Positions 1 through 6,755 of a DNA stretch of 13,581 bases are shown here, one piece after another. The notes under the pieces were generated by a model. It made no database searches. It worked only from the letters and a program-made list of their open reading frames with translations, and had not been told where the DNA came from. Within the stretch, counting starts at the first letter, position 1; the number at the start of each line of letters is the position of its first letter. A program made the position numbers and the translations under genes. The stretch is from an uncultured Rhodobacterales bacterium (GTDB taxonomy: Bacteria > Pseudomonadota > Alphaproteobacteria > Rhodobacterales > Rhodobacteraceae), in contig CALCGO010000078.1 in assembly GCA_937901055.1 (NCBI GenBank), positions 1-13,581 on the forward strand. The letters run 5' to 3'.

Positions 1-12
1 GATTTTCTTCAT
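1..12 (-). CDS. glnB: 5' end of a leftward gene, probably glnB (nitrogen regulatory protein P-II), cut by the window edge
   Basis: Reading leftward from position 12 gives ATG AAG AAA ATC (Met-Lys-Lys-Ile) before the sequence ends. A GGAG ribosome-binding site lies 7 nt upstream of this ATG on the minus strand (about 20-23), so it looks like a true start. P-II proteins commonly begin MKKIEA, and from memory glnB sits beside nnr in many Rhodobacterales; both facts point to glnB. P-II is a trimeric sensor of 2-oxoglutarate and ATP/ADP that controls glutamine synthetase adenylylation and NtrB/NtrC. Only four codons are visible, so the start is better supported than the identity. Confidence 0.45.
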
Positions 13-168
13 GTCGATGCTCCGGTTAATTCCTATAGGCGTTAGAAATCACCTGTGCAGACGGGATACAAATGGATACTGTCGGGTTTCAGGGCGGGTC
101 TAGCCTTTCCGGTATTGCTGCCTATTATTTAGGCAAAGTGATGGTTTTTTGAACAGATTGAGAATGTC
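13..168. promoter_or_regulatory. Divergent intergenic region between the leftward gene and nnr, with an inverted repeat
   Basis: These 156 bp separate two divergent starts and must hold both promoters unless transcription enters from outside. A perfect 6-bp inverted repeat (TGCCTA / TAGGCA, 5-nt spacer) lies at 119-135 and contains TATTAT at 123-128, a 5/6 match to a -10 box for nnr. No good -35 box lies at 16-18 bp from it. A separate 8-bp palindrome, CCTATAGG, lies at 32-39, just upstream of the leftward ribosome-binding site. I looked for a sigma-54 promoter (GG-N10-GC) on both strands and found none. The repeat may be an operator or chance. Confidence 0.35.
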
Positions 169-1725
169 ATGACTGAAATTCTAACCGCAGCCCAAATGCG
201 GGCCATTGAGCAAGCTGCGATTGATAGTGGCGAAGTTACTGGGTTGGAATTGATGGAACGCGCGGGTGTTGGTGTCGTTGAGGCGATACTTGAGGAATGG
301 CCTGCGATGGCTTTGACCTCGCATAAAGCGGTGGTGCTGTGCGGGCCGGGGAACAATGGTGGCGACGGGTTTGTTGTGGCTCGGTTATTGAAAGAACGCG
401 GCTGGGAGGTTGAGGTTTTTCTTTACGGGGATGAGGGCAAGCTGCCGGTTGATGCTAAGGCGAATTGTGAGCGGTGGAAGGTGATGGGGTCGGTTAGAAA
501 CCTTTCGGCTGCCGATATAGCGAGCACAGATGCGGACCTTTGGATTGATGCGGTGTTTGGAACGGGACTTACCAGAGGAATTCCTGAAGAAGTGTTTTGG
601 AGCTTTTCTGCGATCAACGAAAAGCTGCGAGAAAACGGGCCGTATACCTGTGCCATTGATATAGCGTCCGGAGTATGTGCCGACAGCGGCAGAATACTGG
701 AAAGTGCTGGCGTGCTGGACGTTGATTTATGCGCTGGCATTGCGCCGACGAAAGTCGGCCTCCTTACGGGGGACATGCCGAATATCACCAAGAGCTTAAG
801 AAGAGTTGATATCTCGATTACGGCCGCCACTTTGAGCGCGCCACACTTAATTGAACTTATTGATCGGGATAACGTTGGTAAATTTGTTAATAAATATGAT
901 AGTCACAAGTATTCCCACGGACATGCCCTCATTCTTTCAGGCCCATCCGGCAAAACCGGTGCGGCGCGTATTGCGGCGCGTGGGGCGCTCAGGATTGGGG
1001 CTGGGGTGGTTACCGTGGCTTGTCCGCCGGATGCGCTGGCTGAAAATGCGGCGCAGCTAAATGCCATTATGTTGAAGCGGGTGGCGGATGCTACGGCGTT
1101 GAAAGCAGTATTGCAGGACGAGCGGATCAATGCGCTTTGTTTGGGGCCGGCTTTGGGGCTTGGTGAGGAACAGGCGGCGTTGGTGCGGGAAGCGTTGACG
1201 GTGCGCGGGGACCGCACACCCTACGGTGTGGTGCTGGATGCGGATGCTTTGACGTTGTTGTCGCGGGATGCGGAGTTGTTCGGGTTGTTGCATGAGAATT
1301 GCGTTCTGACGCCCCATGCGGGGGAGTTTACGCGGTTGTTCCCTGATATTGCCGAGAAACTGGCGGAACCTGCCACTAAGGGTCCAGCTTATTCAAAAGT
1401 TGATGCCACACGGGAGGCCGCCAAGCGGGCGGGATGTGTTGTGCTTTATAAGGGGGCGGATACGGTTATTGCCGATCCCTCGGGCAGGGCGGCGATTAAT
1501 TCGGCGCATTATGAACGCGCGGCGCCTTGGCTGGCTACGGCTGGATCTGGTGATGTGCTTGCAGGGTTTATCACGGGGCTGCTGGCGCGCGGGTTTGGCC
1601 CGATGCAAGCCGCGGAAACAGGGGCTTGGTTACATGTGGAATGTGCGCTGAATTTCGGCCCCGGGCTGATTGCGGAGGACATCGCCGAGCAACTCCCGAA
1701 AGTTTTTTCCGATTTAGGCCTCTAG
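169..1725 (+). CDS. nnr: Bifunctional NAD(P)HX epimerase / ADP-dependent NAD(P)HX dehydratase
   Basis: This cytosolic repair enzyme returns hydrated NADH and NADPH to the active cofactors. The N-terminal YjeF_N half (about 1-220) epimerises R- and S-NAD(P)HX; the C-terminal ribokinase-like half (about 235-515) dehydrates the S form using ADP. The epimerase half shows GPGNNGGDGFVVARLL at 59-74, FGTGLTRG at 130-137 and DIASG at 164-168. The dehydratase half shows KYSHGHALILSG at 247-258, LDADALT at 356-362, LTPHAGEFTRL at 380-390 and GSGDVLAGFITGLLARG at 459-475. At 518 aa it is the usual length of the fused bacterial enzyme. ATG at 169 is the first codon that keeps the typical MTEILTAAQM N-terminus, though no strong ribosome-binding site precedes it. 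It is divergent from the probable glnB start and upstream of tRNA-Leu. Confidence 0.95.
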   Translation: MTEILTAAQMRAIEQAAIDSGEVTGLELMERAGVGVVEAILEEWPAMALTSHKAVVLCGPGNNGGDGFVVARLLKERGWEVEVFLYGDEGKLPVDAKANCERWKVMGSVRNLSAADIASTDADLWIDAVFGTGLTRGIPEEVFWSFSAINEKLRENGPYTCAIDIASGVCADSGRILESAGVLDVDLCAGIAPTKVGLLTGDMPNITKSLRRVDISITAATLSAPHLIELIDRDNVGKFVNKYDSHKYSHGHALILSGPSGKTGAARIAARGALRIGAGVVTVACPPDALAENAAQLNAIMLKRVADATALKAVLQDERINALCLGPALGLGEEQAALVREALTVRGDRTPYGVVLDADALTLLSRDAELFGLLHENCVLTPHAGEFTRLFPDIAEKLAEPATKGPAYSKVDATREAAKRAGCVVLYKGADTVIADPSGRAAINSAHYERAAPWLATAGSGDVLAGFITGLLARGFGPMQAAETGAWLHVECALNFGPGLIAEDIAEQLPKVFSDLGL

Positions 1726-1730
1726 AGGCC
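1717..1730 (+). terminator. Possible weak terminator: 14-bp perfect palindrome spanning the nnr stop codon
   Basis: GGCCTCTAGAGGCC is a perfect 14-bp palindrome. As RNA it can fold a 5-bp stem (GGCCT/AGGCC) with a CUAG loop, and the nnr stop TAG (1723-1725) lies in the loop. It is followed by ATTTTACCCC, a poor U-tract, so any termination would be weak. It could instead protect the mRNA 3' end. Confidence 0.35.
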
Positions 1731-1808
1731 ATTTTACCCCTTCCGAACCCGAAAAGCGTCTGTTAGAGAGGCGCGGAATTGAACTGTTGTCCAAGATAAC
1801 AGCGATAT

Positions 1809-1893
<85 letters not shown>

Positions 1894-1912
1894 AACATAT
1901 GAAGGAAGCAAA

Positions 1913-3244
1913 ATGCAGGTTACTGAGACCCTGAACGAAGGCCTAACACGCGGCTATGATGTTACGATTACTGCGGCTGAACTAGAAGCCAAAGTAACCG
2001 AAAAACTGGAAGCGGCGCGCGCTGATTTCCAGATGAAGGGTTTCCGCAAAGGTCACGCGCCGCTTGCATTGATGAAAAAGATGTTCGGTCAGTCCGTAAT
2101 GGGCGAAGCCATGCAGGAAGCCGTTGACGGCGCCGTTGGTGAACATTTTGAGAAAACAGGCGATCGCCCAGCGATGCAGCCAGAAATCAAAATGACTAAC
2201 GATGAGTGGAAAGAGGGCGACGATGTTGCCGTTTCCGTTTCTTATGAATGTCTGCCAACAATTCCTGAAGCCGACTTCGGCAAAATCAAACTTGAGCGTC
2301 TGGTAACAGAGATCGAAGATGCAGCTGTGACCGAAGCTTTGGAGAATCTGGCTGCCTCGACAACTAACTACGAGAAGCGCCGTAAGGGTTCGAAAGCCAA
2401 GAACGACGATCAAGTTGTGATCGACTTCTTGGGTAAAGTTGACGGCGAAGCCTTTGATGGCGGCGCTGGCGATGATTATCCGCTGGTTCTTGGCTCAAAC
2501 AGCTTCATCCCTGGTTTTGAAGAGCAGTTGGTTGGCGCTAAAGAAGGCGAAGAGCTGGACGTTAACGTGACTTTCCCTGCCGAGTACGGTGCTGAAGCGC
2601 TTGCTGGCAAAGATGCTGTGTTCACGTGTACTGTTAAAGAAGTTCGCGAGCCGAAAGCTGCGCCAGTTGACGAAGAGCTGGCCACGAAATACGGCGCCGA
2701 AAGCCTTGAGGATCTGACCAAGCAGATCACAGAGCGTTTGGAAAATGAATACGCTGGTGCATCCCGCGCAATCATGAAACGTAAGTTGATGGATGAGCTG
2801 GACGAGCAAGTTAAGTTTGATCTGCCTCCGTCGCTGGTTAAAGTTGAAGCCGACCAGATCGCGCACCAGCTTTGGCATGACGACAACCCTGATGTTCAGG
2901 GCCATGATCATCCTGAAATCGAAACAACTGAAGAGCACAGCACATTGGCGGAACGCCGTGTACGCCTTGGTCTTTTGTTGGCCGAGATCGGCAACCAGAA
3001 CAATGTTGAAGTAACCGAACAGGAAATTCAGCAGGCAATGTTCCAACAGGCTAGCCAGTATCCGGGTCAGGAACGTGAGTTCTTCGAATTCATGCAGAAA
3101 AACGAACAGGCACAACAGCAAATGCGTGCACCGATCTATGAAGACAAAGTTGTGGACTTCATTGTCGAGCTTGCTGAAGTTTCTGACAAGAAAGTTTCCA
3201 AAGATGATCTGGAAACAGCGATCAAAGGCCTAGACGAAGCTTAA
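1913..3244 (+). CDS. tig: Trigger factor, ribosome-associated chaperone and peptidyl-prolyl isomerase
   Basis: Trigger factor binds the ribosome exit tunnel and shields nascent chains. The 443-residue protein has the usual three parts: an N-terminal ribosome-binding domain with the signature GFRKGHAP at 43-50 (usual form GFRxGxxP), an FKBP-like isomerase domain at about 164-243 (DDQVVIDFLGKVDGEAFDGG, then IPGFEEQLVGAKEGEE), and a C-terminal helical chaperone domain from about 250. The start is ATG 1913, preceded by AAGGAA at 1902-1907. The frame stays open upstream to a start-type codon at 1787, but that stretch is the tRNA gene and is not coding. The leader after the tRNA CCA is only 19 nt, so tig is probably co-transcribed with tRNA-Leu. 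A strong terminator follows the gene. Confidence 0.96.
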   Translation: MQVTETLNEGLTRGYDVTITAAELEAKVTEKLEAARADFQMKGFRKGHAPLALMKKMFGQSVMGEAMQEAVDGAVGEHFEKTGDRPAMQPEIKMTNDEWKEGDDVAVSVSYECLPTIPEADFGKIKLERLVTEIEDAAVTEALENLAASTTNYEKRRKGSKAKNDDQVVIDFLGKVDGEAFDGGAGDDYPLVLGSNSFIPGFEEQLVGAKEGEELDVNVTFPAEYGAEALAGKDAVFTCTVKEVREPKAAPVDEELATKYGAESLEDLTKQITERLENEYAGASRAIMKRKLMDELDEQVKFDLPPSLVKVEADQIAHQLWHDDNPDVQGHDHPEIETTEEHSTLAERRVRLGLLLAEIGNQNNVEVTEQEIQQAMFQQASQYPGQEREFFEFMQKNEQAQQQMRAPIYEDKVVDFIVELAEVSDKKVSKDDLETAIKGLDEA

Positions 3245-3271
3245 GTCTTCGTTAACAGGTTGAAGAATTTG

Positions 3272-3301
3272 AGGCGGGCTGGTTGGCTCGCCTTTTTCTT
3301 T
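3272..3301 (+). terminator. Rho-independent terminator after tig
   Basis: AGGCGGGC (3272-3279) pairs with GCTCGCCT (3286-3293) as an 8-bp stem with one G-U pair and a 6-nt loop. It is followed by a T-rich tract, TTTTTCTTT. It lies 28 nt past the tig stop and separates tig from clpP, so clpP needs its own promoter. Confidence 0.85.
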
Positions 3302-3308
3302 GGGGTTT

Positions 3309-3337
3309 TTGCCCTTGCAGACCCTGCGCGCGATACT
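3309..3337 (+). promoter_or_regulatory. Candidate clpP promoter
   Basis: TTGCCC (3309-3314), a 17-bp spacer and GATACT (3332-3337) match 4/6 and 4/6 to the housekeeping -35 and -10 consensus. It sits just after the tig terminator and about 60 bp before the clpP start, where a promoter is expected. I looked for an RpoH (heat-shock) type site here: a CTTGCAG at 3314-3320 exists, but no -10 at proper spacing follows. Confidence 0.3.
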
Positions 3338-3395
3338 TAAACCTTTTAACAAGGATTATCCGATATTCCTCGGACGTAAGAAAAAAGGTAAGCAC

Positions 3396-4028
3396 ATGAG
3401 AGACCCAATCGACACATATATGAACACGCTGGTACCAATGGTTGTTGAACAAACAGCCCGCGGCGAGCGTTCCTACGACATTTTCTCGCGCCTTTTGAAA
3501 GAACGGATTATTTTCGTATCCGGTCCGGTTCATGACGGTATGTCAACGCTTTTGGTGGCGCAGTTGCTGTTTCTTGAGGCCGAAAATCCGAAAAAAGAAA
3601 TCTCGATGTATATCAACTCGCCCGGCGGTGTGGTGTCCAGTGGTTTGGCCATTTATGACACCATGCAGTACATCCGCCCGAAGGTTGCGACAACTGTGAT
3701 CGGGCAGGCGGCTTCTATGGGGTCGTTGTTGCTGGCATCGGGTGAAAAAGATATGCGCTTCAGCTTGCCAAATTCGCGTGTAATGGTGCACCAACCATCC
3801 GGAGGCTTCCAGGGCCAGGCGTCTGACATCGCACTGCATGCAAAAGAAATTCTGGAGCTCAAGGACCGTCTTAACAAGATTTATGTCAAGCACTGCGGGC
3901 AAGATCTGGAGACTGTTGAAAAAGCGCTTGATCGTGACAACTTCATGACAGCCGAAGAAGCTAAAGACTGGGGATTGGTTGATGAAATCGTTACCCGTCA
4001 CGTTGAAGAAGCCGCGCCAGAGGCGTAA
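3396..4028 (+). CDS. clpP: ATP-dependent Clp protease proteolytic subunit
   Basis: ClpP is the serine peptidase of the ClpXP and ClpAP proteases and forms a double heptameric barrel. The Ser-His-Asp triad is visible: Ser107 in GQAASMGS, His132 in MVHQPSGG and Asp181 in DRDNFMTAEEA. Their spacing (25 and 49 residues) equals that of the E. coli S97-H122-D171 triad. The N-terminus (MRDPIDTYMNTLVPMVVEQT) and the 210-residue length are normal. ATG 3396 is chosen because AAGG (3385-3388) precedes it; a longer in-frame start at 3300 would add 32 unrelated residues and run into the tig terminator tail. clpX follows after 113 bp, the classical pairing. Confidence 0.97.
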   Translation: MRDPIDTYMNTLVPMVVEQTARGERSYDIFSRLLKERIIFVSGPVHDGMSTLLVAQLLFLEAENPKKEISMYINSPGGVVSSGLAIYDTMQYIRPKVATTVIGQAASMGSLLLASGEKDMRFSLPNSRVMVHQPSGGFQGQASDIALHAKEILELKDRLNKIYVKHCGQDLETVEKALDRDNFMTAEEAKDWGLVDEIVTRHVEEAAPEA

Positions 4029-4045
4029 TGAGTAAGTAATGCGAT

Positions 4046-4084
4046 CAATTCCGGCTTGAATTGCCGGGGTTGGTAATGTCCAAT
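4046..4084 (+). promoter_or_regulatory. clpP-clpX gap: two mutually exclusive hairpins and a candidate clpX promoter
   Basis: CCGGC/GCCGG (4051-4055, 4063-4067) can form a 5-bp stem with a 7-nt loop. The overlapping arms CAATTC/GAATTG (4046-4051, 4058-4063) give an alternative 6-bp stem; the two cannot coexist. No T-tract follows, so this is not an intrinsic terminator. TTGAAT (4056-4061), 17 bp and TCCAAT (4079-4084) match 4/6 each to a housekeeping promoter and could drive clpX separately. Either reading may be chance. Confidence 0.25.
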
Positions 4085-4141
4085 AGGGCAAATATCGGGT
4101 AAGCGACTCGGCGCAGTAGCGTCCTTGTCAGGAGAGATGTG

Positions 4142-5407
4142 ATGACGAAATCTGACGGTAAAGACTCAAAAAACACACTTTATTGTTCGTTCTGCGGCAA
4201 GAGCCAGCACGAGGTTCGCAAACTGATTGCTGGCCCAACTGTGTTCATCTGTGACGAATGCGTCGAGCTGTGCATGGACATCATCCGCGAGGAAACCAAG
4301 AGCAATCTGGTGAAATCGGCTGATGGCGTGCCTACCCCTAAAGATATTTGCAAAATTCTGGATGATTATGTCATCGGCCAGGCTGTTGCCAAGAAGGTTT
4401 TGTCGGTGGCGGTCCACAACCACTACAAACGTCTTGAGCATGCTTCCGAGAATGCTGACGTGGAACTGGCAAAATCCAACATTATGCTGGTGGGTCCGAC
4501 TGGTTGCGGTAAGACGCTGCTGGCGCAAACATTGGCGCGCGTATTGGATGTGCCGTTTACGATGGCGGACGCAACGACACTGACCGAAGCTGGTTATGTT
4601 GGCGAAGACGTAGAAAACATCATTCTAAAATTGCTGCAATCCGCTGAATATAACGTTGAACGAGCACAACGCGGGATCGTTTATATTGACGAGATCGACA
4701 AAATTTCGCGCAAGTCTGACAACCCTTCGATCACGCGCGACGTGTCGGGCGAAGGCGTTCAGCAGGCGTTGCTTAAGATAATGGAGGGCACAATTGCCTC
4801 CGTTCCTCCGCAAGGCGGGCGCAAGCATCCGCAACAGGAATTCTTGCAGGTGGATACGTCAAACATCCTCTTTATCTGTGGCGGGGCATTTGCGGGCCTC
4901 GACAAAATCATTTCACAGCGTTTCAAAGGTACGGCCATGGGCTTCGGGGCCGATGTGCGTGACGATGAAGACAAACCTGTAGGCGAGGTGCTGCAGCAGT
5001 TGGAACCGGAAGATCTGCTGAAATTCGGCTTGATCCCTGAATTTGTCGGACGTCTGCCAGTAATCGCGTCGCTGACCGATCTTGACGAAGATGCGCTGGT
5101 TACAATCCTGACAGAACCAAAAAATGCGTTGGTTAAACAGTATCAGCGTCTGTTCGAGATGGAAGATGTGCAACTGACCTTCACCGAAGATGCGCTAACG
5201 GCCATTGCCGCGCGCGCAATCGAACGGAAAACCGGCGCGCGTGGTTTGCGGTCCATTCTCGAAGAAATCCTTCTTGAATCGATGTTCGAACTTCCTGGTA
5301 TGGGAACTGTAGACGAGGTTGTTGTGAACGCCGAAGCGGTTCGGCGCGAAGGCGAACCATTGCTCATTTACTCGGATAAAGAGGACGAAGCGGCGTCTGC
5401 CTCCTGA
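4142..5407 (+). CDS. clpX: ATP-dependent Clp protease ATP-binding subunit ClpX
   Basis: ClpX is the hexameric AAA+ unfoldase that feeds substrates to ClpP. The N-terminal zinc-binding domain has four cysteines (C15, C18, C37, C40). The AAA+ module shows Walker A GPTGCGKT at 118-125, pore loop GYVG at 151-154, Walker B IVYIDE at 179-184, an RKH loop at 227-229, the arginine-finger region FVGRLP at 301-306 and sensor 2 GARGLR at 365-370. The 421-aa length is standard. Start choice: AGGAGA (4130-4135) lies 6 nt before ATG 4142. A GTG one codon upstream (4139) is possible but spaced worse. ATG 4137 is followed directly by TGA, so it cannot be the start. No lon gene follows, unlike the E. coli tig-clpP-clpX-lon cluster. 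Confidence 0.97.
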   Translation: MTKSDGKDSKNTLYCSFCGKSQHEVRKLIAGPTVFICDECVELCMDIIREETKSNLVKSADGVPTPKDICKILDDYVIGQAVAKKVLSVAVHNHYKRLEHASENADVELAKSNIMLVGPTGCGKTLLAQTLARVLDVPFTMADATTLTEAGYVGEDVENIILKLLQSAEYNVERAQRGIVYIDEIDKISRKSDNPSITRDVSGEGVQQALLKIMEGTIASVPPQGGRKHPQQEFLQVDTSNILFICGGAFAGLDKIISQRFKGTAMGFGADVRDDEDKPVGEVLQQLEPEDLLKFGLIPEFVGRLPVIASLTDLDEDALVTILTEPKNALVKQYQRLFEMEDVQLTFTEDALTAIAARAIERKTGARGLRSILEEILLESMFELPGMGTVDEVVVNAEAVRREGEPLLIYSDKEDEAASAS

Positions 5408-5419
5408 ATTGGCTAGACC

Positions 5420-5439
5420 TGCCCTAAGAAATTGGGGCA
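5420..5439 (+). other. Small hairpin between clpX and the NDUFA12-family gene
   Basis: TGCCCTA (5420-5426) pairs with TGGGGCA (5433-5439) as a 7-bp stem with one G-U pair and a 6-nt loop. There is no U-tract, so it is unlikely to terminate well; it may stabilise the clpX mRNA end or mark a processing point. The gap of 64 bp holds no convincing promoter, so the downstream genes may be read through from clpX. Confidence 0.35.
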
Positions 5440-5471
5440 TAAGCTTGTTAAACATTGATGCTGGAGTCGTT

Positions 5472-5843
5472 ATGAAATTTATCTTGCGTGTACTGACATG
5501 GTGGAACGGGCAATCGTTCGGAACCCAGATTTTTACTTGGCGTAACGGCGTACTTGTCGGCGAAGACGAGCTTGGTAACAAGTATTACACCAACAAAGAC
5601 CAGACAAAACGCTGGGTGATTTATGATGGCCCGATCGAAGGATCGCGCATTTCGCCCGATTGGCACGGATGGTTGCACCACACTTTTGATGAATGCCCAG
5701 GTACCACACCACTTCAACACAAGTCGTGGGAAAAAGCGCACGTCGCCAATTTGAGTGGCACAGATGCGGCTTATCACCCGCCGGGCAGCATTTTGTCGGC
5801 CCAGACTGCCGCCGCTGATTATGAGGCTTGGCAGCCTAAATAG
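5472..5843 (+). CDS. NADH:ubiquinone oxidoreductase accessory subunit, NDUFA12 family
   Basis: This is the alphaproteobacterial counterpart of mitochondrial complex I subunit NDUFA12 (B17.2), a peripheral accessory subunit encoded outside the nuo operon. The 123-residue protein has the family landmarks: FGTQIFTWRNGVLVGEDELG at 16-35, NKYYTN at 36-41, RWVIYDG at 47-53, the SPDWHGWLHH block at 61-70 and YHPPGS at 101-106. There is no signal peptide, as expected of a cytoplasm-facing protein. The start is ATG 5472, with GGAG at 5463-5466; an upstream in-frame TTG (5409) would add 21 residues the family lacks. It leads a three-gene run with mlaD and the DUF2155 gene, 11 nt from mlaD. Confidence 0.9.
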   Translation: MKFILRVLTWWNGQSFGTQIFTWRNGVLVGEDELGNKYYTNKDQTKRWVIYDGPIEGSRISPDWHGWLHHTFDECPGTTPLQHKSWEKAHVANLSGTDAAYHPPGSILSAQTAAADYEAWQPK

Positions 5844-5854
5844 GGGCTTTGAGG

Positions 5855-6301
5855 ATGGCAAACAACGTATCAGAAACACTAATCGGTGCCGTGGTTTTAG
5901 CCGTGGCCGCCGGTTTTCTATACTACGCTACCCAGATAAGTGGATTTTCGGCTGACACCAACCAGTATTCGCTTACGGCAAGTTTTCGCAGCGTTTCTGG
6001 CCTGAATGTCGGGAGTGATGTTAAGCTGTCGGGCGTTAAGGTAGGTACATTATCGTCGATCACGTTGGATCCGGTAACGTATCAGGCGGTCACCAAAGTC
6101 TCGATCGATAACGATGTGCTAATTCCGGATGACGCCGAAATTAAGGTTGCAACCGATGGGCTGCTTGGTGGCGCATACCTTGAAGTCACCGCCGGCGGGT
6201 CGCCGTTTATGTTGGAACCAGATGGCGAGTTTGTTTACACGCAGGGCGCTGTAAGTCTACTTAACCTTCTGTTAAAATTTGGCAGTAATGATGACGAGTA
6301 A
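5855..6301 (+). CDS. mlaD: MlaD-family (MCE domain) phospholipid transport protein
   Basis: MlaD is the periplasmic, inner-membrane-anchored, lipid-binding MCE-domain part of the Mla ABC system, which moves phospholipids between the membranes. One N-terminal transmembrane helix (about 8-26) precedes one MCE domain (about 38-118), with SFRSVSGLNVGSDVKLSGV at 44-62, the VKVGTLSSITL stretch, and ATDGLLGGAYLEV near its end. The hydrophobic C-terminal segment GAVSLLNLLLKF fits the family's central pore helix. The 148-aa length is usual. Start ATG 5855 has AGGGG at 5842-5846; a TTG two codons upstream is less likely. mlaE and mlaF are not nearby, so MlaD must pair with proteins encoded elsewhere. 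It overlaps the next gene by 14 nt. Confidence 0.92.
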   Translation: MANNVSETLIGAVVLAVAAGFLYYATQISGFSADTNQYSLTASFRSVSGLNVGSDVKLSGVKVGTLSSITLDPVTYQAVTKVSIDNDVLIPDDAEIKVATDGLLGGAYLEVTAGGSPFMLEPDGEFVYTQGAVSLLNLLLKFGSNDDE

Positions 6302-6755
6302 GTTAACCGTATTATTGCTAGCTTTGATATGGGCGCCGTTTGCGGCTGCGCAATCATTGCTCGACGAGATAGAATCTGAAATTATCGTCGAAACGTTGTC
6401 TGAATCCGAATACAGCATTCCGGTGCCCTATCTGGAGGTCGAACTTCAACCGGCTATTTCGGACGTCGCACAAACGGCGCTACTACGCGGCTTGGATCGC
6501 ATCAACGGCACAGCGCAAGACATCGTGATAGCCGTCGGCGAAACAGTAACCTACGAGCGTTTGGAGGTTACGTTGTTGGCCTGCCGGTATCCGAAAGGGG
6601 ACATCAATTCCGACGCCTTCGCACAGTTGGTCGTTCAGGATATTCGCGAAGATGTACCGCGCTTCATTGGATGGATGTTTGCATCAAGCCCGGCGCTTTC
6701 CGCGCTAGATCATCCGCGTTACGATGTTTGGGTGCTTAGCTGCCAAAGCTCGTAA
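6288..6755 (+). CDS. DUF2155 domain-containing periplasmic protein
   Basis: This protein of unknown function is found in alphaproteobacteria and has no assigned activity. The first 21 residues form a signal peptide (hydrophobic core LTVLLLALIWAPF, then AAAQ), with likely cleavage before Gln22 and no lipobox Cys, so a soluble periplasmic protein is expected. The DUF2155 region runs from about 75 to 152 and includes CRYPKGD at 99-105, PRFIGWMFASSPALSALDHP at 124-143 and YDVWVLSC at 145-152. Cys99 and Cys152 are the only cysteines and could form a disulfide. Start is ATG 6288 or 6291, both inside the end of mlaD with no clear ribosome-binding site, so translation is probably coupled to mlaD. Its last 37 bp overlap the convergent aat. 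Confidence 0.88.
   Translation: MMTSKLTVLLLALIWAPFAAAQSLLDEIESEIIVETLSESEYSIPVPYLEVELQPAISDVAQTALLRGLDRINGTAQDIVIAVGETVTYERLEVTLLACRYPKGDINSDAFAQLVVQDIREDVPRFIGWMFASSPALSALDHPRYDVWVLSCQSS

Noticed and set aside
13..168. Sigma-54/NtrC-type promoter upstream of the probable glnB
   Set aside because: No GG-N10-GC core was found on either strand and only a lone TGCAC half-site was seen.
2495..3121. Long leftward open frame (208 codons) opposite tig
   Set aside because: It overlaps the conserved tig reading frame, with no recognisable motif or ribosome-binding site.
3309..3345. RpoH heat-shock promoter for clpP
   Set aside because: A CTTGCAG is present but the expected CCCCAT-like -10 at 11-16 bp is missing.
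3300..3395. Longer ClpP with 32 extra N-terminal residues
   Set aside because: The extension begins in the tig terminator tail, and ATG 3396 has AAGG and the family N-terminus.
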